A stretch of 64,000 bases of DNA. Origin: Xiphias gladius (Eukaryota > Chordata > Actinopteri > Istiophoriformes > Xiphiidae). Where the stretch lies: the NCBI RefSeq assembly GCF_016859285.1, contig NC_053419.1, positions 9,706,501 to 9,770,500 of the forward strand, written 5' to 3'. Below, piece by piece: positions 59,574 through 64,000 of the stretch; position 1 is the stretch's first letter; the number at the start of each line of letters is the position of its first letter. Both the position numbers and the translations under genes were made by a program. Under the pieces are notes generated by a model. The model saw nothing but the letters and a program-made list of their open reading frames with translations, was not told the origin of the DNA and made no database searches.

Positions 59574-61466
59574 GTCGGCCCGCGCGGCTCATCCGGACGA
59601 ACGGGGTCGGCTGAGAGGAAACGCTTTTATCAGCCGCAGGTGCGCGTGCGGGCCACAGACGGGTCGGTGGCAGCTTCGCGAGTTATCAGACAAAAATGAA
59701 ATAAGATAAATTCCGTAGTAAGGAAAACTCCATTTAATGCATTTGTGTTTTGTTCTTTCTTTCTTTCGCTTGACTGGGGGGTGAAATATATGCGGTGTTT
59801 ATTTACTTTGATTTATTTATTCTATATTATTATTGTCTGTGTAGTTTTCCAAGAGGTTAAACTAACACAGTACACGGTTTGGGATTTCCTTCCCGGGATA
59901 TGCGAGGGATGAGAGACACATTTATTATGTTTTGCCCTGTTCACCTGCTGAACATGGATGGATATTTGCATTTATTTAGTTCCGGAATCGAGCTCTCACA
60001 ACAATATAATGGCGTGATTTGAGTCATTCGACGTAAAGTGAAAATGTAATTCTTAAAAAACTGACCGTTGTATCCAAAATCTTTATAATTAAGATTAAAA
60101 AGGTCCTTTTATTCCAGTCACCCAGAACCACAAATACGTGCAGCAAATTATAGTTTGAAACTAAAGTTTGTTTGATGATGACAATAAAGAACTTTCAAAG
60201 AACAAGACCAATTTAATACTAATGGCACATATTCTTAGGTTTGTTTCTTTTTTTTCTTTTCTTTTTTTCGATTTTCACAAATCATGTTCATCGAAAGGAA
60301 TCAAAGCTTTGTAGTTTCCCATCAGCTCTTTCTTCCTTCTTTTGAGGTCAAGTGTGCTCTTTCTTTTTATGAATGGGCGCCGATCAGCTGGCCTGTCTGA
60401 CGTCATCAATGTCCCGTCAATGATCACTGCCGTTTTCAGACCCAGCGGTGTGATGTTGCATGAAATCTTTTCATTGAAGGTGTCCAAAACCCTTCATTCA
60501 TACAACCCACCCAACCATTGATTTGTAGAGTAAATATCCATGTTTAAAAATTGTTGCCATTGGCTCCACCCCCACATTATTTCGAGTTTTCTTTTTATTT
60601 TAAAGAAGTTTTAAAAAAATGTCCAGTGTTTTAAAATAATGTCATTTCAATTTTTTCCATTACTGTTTAACAGCCTTAAAAAAACAACTTTATTCATCAC
60701 TGATATTTTTATTTATTGAAAATGTCCAAACCTCCTCATGTTCAGTTCAATGGTTAAATAGGATTTTATCATTGTTGTTGTCACATTTGGGTAAAAATGA
60801 ATGAAAACGTTTTGTAAAGTTTTACAACCCAAACCGGAGGTCCCGGTGCTGCCTTTGTTGAATATTCATAACTATTCTACTTTTTAATATATAATCAGCA
60901 TTGAGGCTTTACCTAACAGACTTAACACACCGGTATTATGCTACTGTAAGTTTCTGTAGAGTGTACTTTTCAAAAGTGACAAGATGAAATAACAAAAACA
61001 AAGTCCATTAAACATATCAAATCATTAAGATTCAGCTGGAAAAACATTAAAAGGTTGCATTAGAGTTGTGTCACATACTGATGTGTACGTGTCCCCCCTC
61101 ATGATTTTCCCTCATTCTGCCCCGACGGGCTCTATAGCAGGCCACAGAAAGCAATTTCTGATTAACTCCCGTGCTGCTTCCCCATTAATCACAGCGCAGT
61201 TTTGCAGTTCGTAATCTCCTTAACTAATATTATTGTCATGGCTTCTTATCAAAGGGATCTCTAATAGCCTAATACAACACAAGGACAATCAGCGCAGTGG
61301 ACTCTTACAGTTTCACACCTCCGACACAACAAAGAGCAATTGGTTTCGATACACAACGACCTTGTCACATTAAAGTCTTTGAGCGCTCCCGTGGATCACA
61401 CACGCCCTTCAACCATCCGCGGCTTGACAGATCTCTTCAAAGGACGTCAGGAGAGAGGTGTGCGAT
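59574..61466. other. Divergent intergenic region between the LRP and nodal starts
   Basis: The first 100 bases beyond 59573 are GC-rich with CpG dinucleotides and are the likely LRP promoter; no TATA box is evident. AT-rich DNA follows. The only coding-like stretch is the minus-strand frame at 60275-60487. The last few hundred bases before 61467 are the nodal upstream control region. Confidence 0.6.
60275..60487 (-). CDS. Unassigned coding-like minus-strand frame (about 70 residues)
   Basis: I do not recognise it. The frame contains LGLKTAVIIDGTLMTSD, then a basic stretch KRKSTLDLKRRKKELMG, and ends IPFDEHDL before TGA. It begins at TTG, not ATG, so it would have to be an internal or last exon; a weak AG precedes GGTTTTGG just upstream. 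A minus-strand AATAAA occurs near 60108, about 165 bases downstream. No upstream exon was found between it and the nodal gene. It may be the final exon of an unseen gene, a decayed pseudogene piece, or chance. Confidence 0.3.
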   Translation of the reverse strand: MDTFNEKISCNITPLGLKTAVIIDGTLMTSDRPADRRPFIKRKSTLDLKRRKKELMGNYKALIPFDEHDL

Positions 61467-61473
61467 TATAAAA
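61467..61473 (+). promoter_or_regulatory. TATA box of the nodal-related gene
   Basis: TATAAAA lies 82 bases before the chosen start codon. Transcription would begin near 61497, leaving a leader of about 50 bases. This argues against the in-frame upstream ATG at 61297, which would lie outside the transcript. Confidence 0.7.
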
Positions 61474-61548
61474 CCGACTCTCGGGATCCCGCCTGGAGCA
61501 TTTGGGTTTACCTCTGGAAAAAGACAACACCGCACACACCTGGGAATT

Positions 61549-63516
61549 ATGAAGGGACTAGCAGTGGATTTCTGTTTTGCGCTTCTTCTGCTGGCGGATC
61601 TGGTTCTGGGTCTCGCCGTGCAGCCCTTTCCTCGGATGCACCCTGACGCACTGCTCCGTGGGATGGGCTCCGGGCGCACCGTGCAGCAGCGGCAGCAGAC
61701 CAGCAGGCTGCCCCTCTACATGATGCAGCTCTACCGGACTATGCTGACCGAGGACCGGGCCAAGACTGCGGCTGCTAGCGTGAGCCAGACCAGGACGGAG
61801 GACAACCCCGGTCTGCACGACTCCGACTCTGTGACCAGCCTTGTCGCTAAAAGTGAGTATTCAACGTTACTAAAAAAAAATTATGTATTTTTTGAATGGA
61901 GTTTGGTATTATAGCATGGCAGTGCTTAACAGTATTTCCTTATAAAGGCACACAGTGACCATTAGCCCAATGTTATTCTATTAAAACATAGGTTTGTATT
62001 CTGTGGGAATCATTCATAAACTTGAAATGTCATGAAAACGCTATGGAAAATAAGGTTTATAGACCTTTAAGTGAACGTATTGAATTCCATAGCAAGTCCC
62101 TTTGGCAGCACCTTCCTTAGGTTTTCTTTGACACACACCTACAAAATGTGCATGTGTATTGATTTATTTCACTCACCATAATTTAATCATTTGTCTAATC
62201 AAACTCTGCTTGATGAATGCATTTTAGCACTTATGCAACCCCCAACTGGGAATAAAAGCTGCGAAGTTTACGAGAGCTGCAATATTATGGTCGTCACATG
62301 TTTAGACACGAGATATTAGTCTTTCTGGAAAATACTGTGCAAGCTCAAAGTCAAATGACAAGTGTGTTAGCCAATTAAGTGCCTCCTCTTATGCAAGTCA
62401 TGAACAATGCTAACCAGTTTTCTTCACTCTTGTGTCTTTCAGGCTGCCATCAGATTGGCAAGAGGTGGTCCATCACCTTTGACATGTCCTCCGTGTCTGC
62501 AAGTGACAATGTCCAGTTGGCTGAACTTCGAATCCGCCTGCCAGCCTTCACCGAGTCTTCCCGGGCCTCAGTGGACGTCTACCACTCCCACAGGGACCGG
62601 TGCTCCGGCGTGCGCTGCCCAGAGAACAGGCTGTTCCTGGGCCACCTGAGAGCTCACCCCAGTTCGATGGTCTCCCCCTCCTCCTGGAAAGTGTTCAACA
62701 TGACCAAGATGCTCCACCGCTGGCTGAGGCAGGAAGACTCAGCACAGAGGGTGGAGGAGGATGAGGCTGAGGTGAGAGAGGAGCAAGAGCAGGAGGGAGT
62801 CCAGCACCCTACAGCTGACCGGGTCATGATGGTGGTCTACTCGAGGCAGAGCCCTAACAGCCAGCGAATGCCAACACTCATCCGCACAGCGGAGCACTCC
62901 AAGTACGTCAGCCTGGACAGGGAGCGAGTGACGGCTGGCTCAAGCTCCAGCGCGAGGAGCCACAGGGCCAAGAGGCACCACCAGACCCAGCAGCAAAGAC
63001 GGAGAGTGGCTGGAGCCGCTCCTGCTGACACGCCCGCAGAGGTGGGGACCAAGGGTCCTCTCTGCAGAAAGGTGGACATGTGGGTGGACTTTGAGAAGCT
63101 CGGCTGGAGCGAGTGGATTGTTTATCCAAAACGCTACAATGCCTACCGCTGTGAAGGGAGCTGTCCTACACCAGTAGATGAGACCTTCATCCCAACCAAC
63201 CATGCATACATGCAGGTAAGACTGAATTTTTTTGCTAAAACAAACTACTTTTATTGCACAGTATTTGCAACGACAACACTGTATATACCGGTTGATAATA
63301 CACTAGTAGTCTATTGGCAGATATTTGTTCTTATCAGTCATTTCCTTCTGTTTCTCTCTCCAGAGCCTACTGAAGCTTCACCACCCGGACAAGGTGCCGT
63401 GTCTGTCCTGTGTGCCAACACGCCTGGCGCCGCTTTCCATGTTGTACTACGAGAACGGAAAGATGGTCATGCGGCATCACGAGAGCATGGTGGTGGAGGA
63501 GTGCGGTTGTCACTGA
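61549..63516 (+). CDS. ndr: Nodal-related TGF-beta ligand (squint/cyclops/southpaw family), three exons
   Basis: Nodal ligands are secreted dimers that signal through activin receptors and EGF-CFC co-receptors to induce mesendoderm and set left-right asymmetry. Exons 61549-61852 (phase 1), 62443-63215 (phase 0) and 63364-63516 join without a break to 409 residues. It starts with a hydrophobic signal peptide ([20 protein letters not shown]). The prodomain includes [16 protein letters not shown] convertase site RAKR precedes the mature domain, which has [54 protein letters not shown] and a final VVEECGCH. Seven cysteines are present, but the usual adjacent CC is PCLSCVPT. The three-exon structure matches nodal genes. 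I cannot say with certainty which fish paralogue it is; southpaw or ndr1 seem likelier than ndr2. Confidence 0.93.
62153..62160 (+). promoter_or_regulatory. FoxH1-type site in nodal intron 1
   Basis: TGTGTATT matches the FoxH1 consensus TGT(G/T)(G/T)ATT. Nodal genes commonly carry an autoregulatory enhancer with FoxH1 sites in intron 1. I found one clear site, whereas known enhancers usually have two, so this is tentative. Confidence 0.3.
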
Positions 63517-64000
63517 GCAGAAGACTTGGAAACCTTTTAAAGAAGGTTGGAAGTCAGAGAAACACTGGGCCGTAGAAACGGACCCACGGGCCCAGAACAG
63601 TCTACAGCCACAGGTCTGAGCTACTCAGAGGCACAAAGTGGATGTATGTCCACAGGCACTTTGCATTGATGTCCAGTTTGACACTGGGACCCAGGCTGCT
63701 GCTGTGATGCAGGACATGAAAGAAGAGAACTACTGTATAACCTGGACACTGCTTTCTAAATTGTGGGCATAATGAATGGAGAGTTTTGAATTGTTGGTAC
63801 TTTTTGTAGAAGATTAAGTGACCTAAGTTGTGCCTTTGATTGCAAGTGGATTGGATGTAGGACTGATTATGGTAATGGGCTGATCCAGTCAAGATCAACA
63901 CAAAAGTACAATGCAGTCACTGACTGAAGCACTATAGCACACTCGCAAACACAGCTGCGCACAGTAGGTCGTAGGTGCAAGCTGTTGTCTGTTTATGTTT
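63517..64000 (+). other. Nodal 3' untranslated region, partial
   Basis: No coding sequence is seen after the stop codon. No AATAAA occurs before the window ends, so the transcript end is probably outside. A GCACTT hexamer at 63656-63661 matches the core of miR-430 targets. Confidence 0.55.

Noticed and set aside
61297..61548. Upstream in-frame ATG adding 84 residues to the nodal protein
   Set aside because: It precedes the TATA box at 61467 and would bury the signal peptide inside the protein.
63216..63575. Read-through of nodal exon 2 past the donor
   Set aside because: The GT at 63216 and the AG before 63364 restore the conserved mature-domain C-terminus; the read-through frame loses it.

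Overview
This window is vertebrate nuclear DNA, almost certainly from a teleost fish. Genes have many small exons with canonical GT/AG borders. There are abundant (CA)n microsatellites, a decayed LINE of a type common in fish, and a nodal-family gene beside a giant LDL-receptor-related gene. A spiny-rayed (percomorph) fish is my best guess, but the sequence alone does not prove it.

Layout, left to right. (1) Positions 1-9581, minus strand: the first four coding exons of tankyrase 1 (tnks), running off the left edge. (2) 9.6-13.3 kb: intergenic, with one unassigned candidate terminal exon at 12144-12314 (minus). (3) 13577-14407, plus strand: intronless claudin-23, with a (CAG)12 tract directly before its start codon. 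(4) 14.4-23.5 kb: no gene recognised; long AT-rich DNA with a 112-bp CA repeat. (5) 23606-23865, minus strand: an isolated EGF plus transmembrane exon. Its splice phase and split codon fit it as an alternative last exon of the large gene to its right. (6) 24.4-26.6 kb: dead non-LTR retrotransposon. (7) 32461-59573, minus strand: a giant LDL-receptor-related protein, which I assembled as 45 coding exons giving a 2814-residue open frame with every splice phase closing. It has 28 class-A repeats, four beta-propeller regions, EGF modules, one membrane span and a short tail without NPxY; it is probably lrp13. (8) 61549-63516, plus strand: a three-exon nodal-related TGF-beta ligand of 409 residues with a TATA box.

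These genes do not form one pathway. Tankyrase (ADP-ribosylating scaffold) and claudin-23 (tight junction) lie close together here and on human 8p23.1, so this is conserved synteny. The LRP gene is a predicted endocytic receptor. The nodal gene is an embryonic signal divergently placed 2 kb from the LRP start. The most unusual points are the possible second membrane-anchor exon of the LRP gene, a 238-bp perfect duplication inside its class-A repeat array, and a CxxC spacing replacing the usual CC pair in the nodal ligand.

Exon borders were assigned by hand from splice consensus, reading frame and phase; no alignment or transcript data were used.
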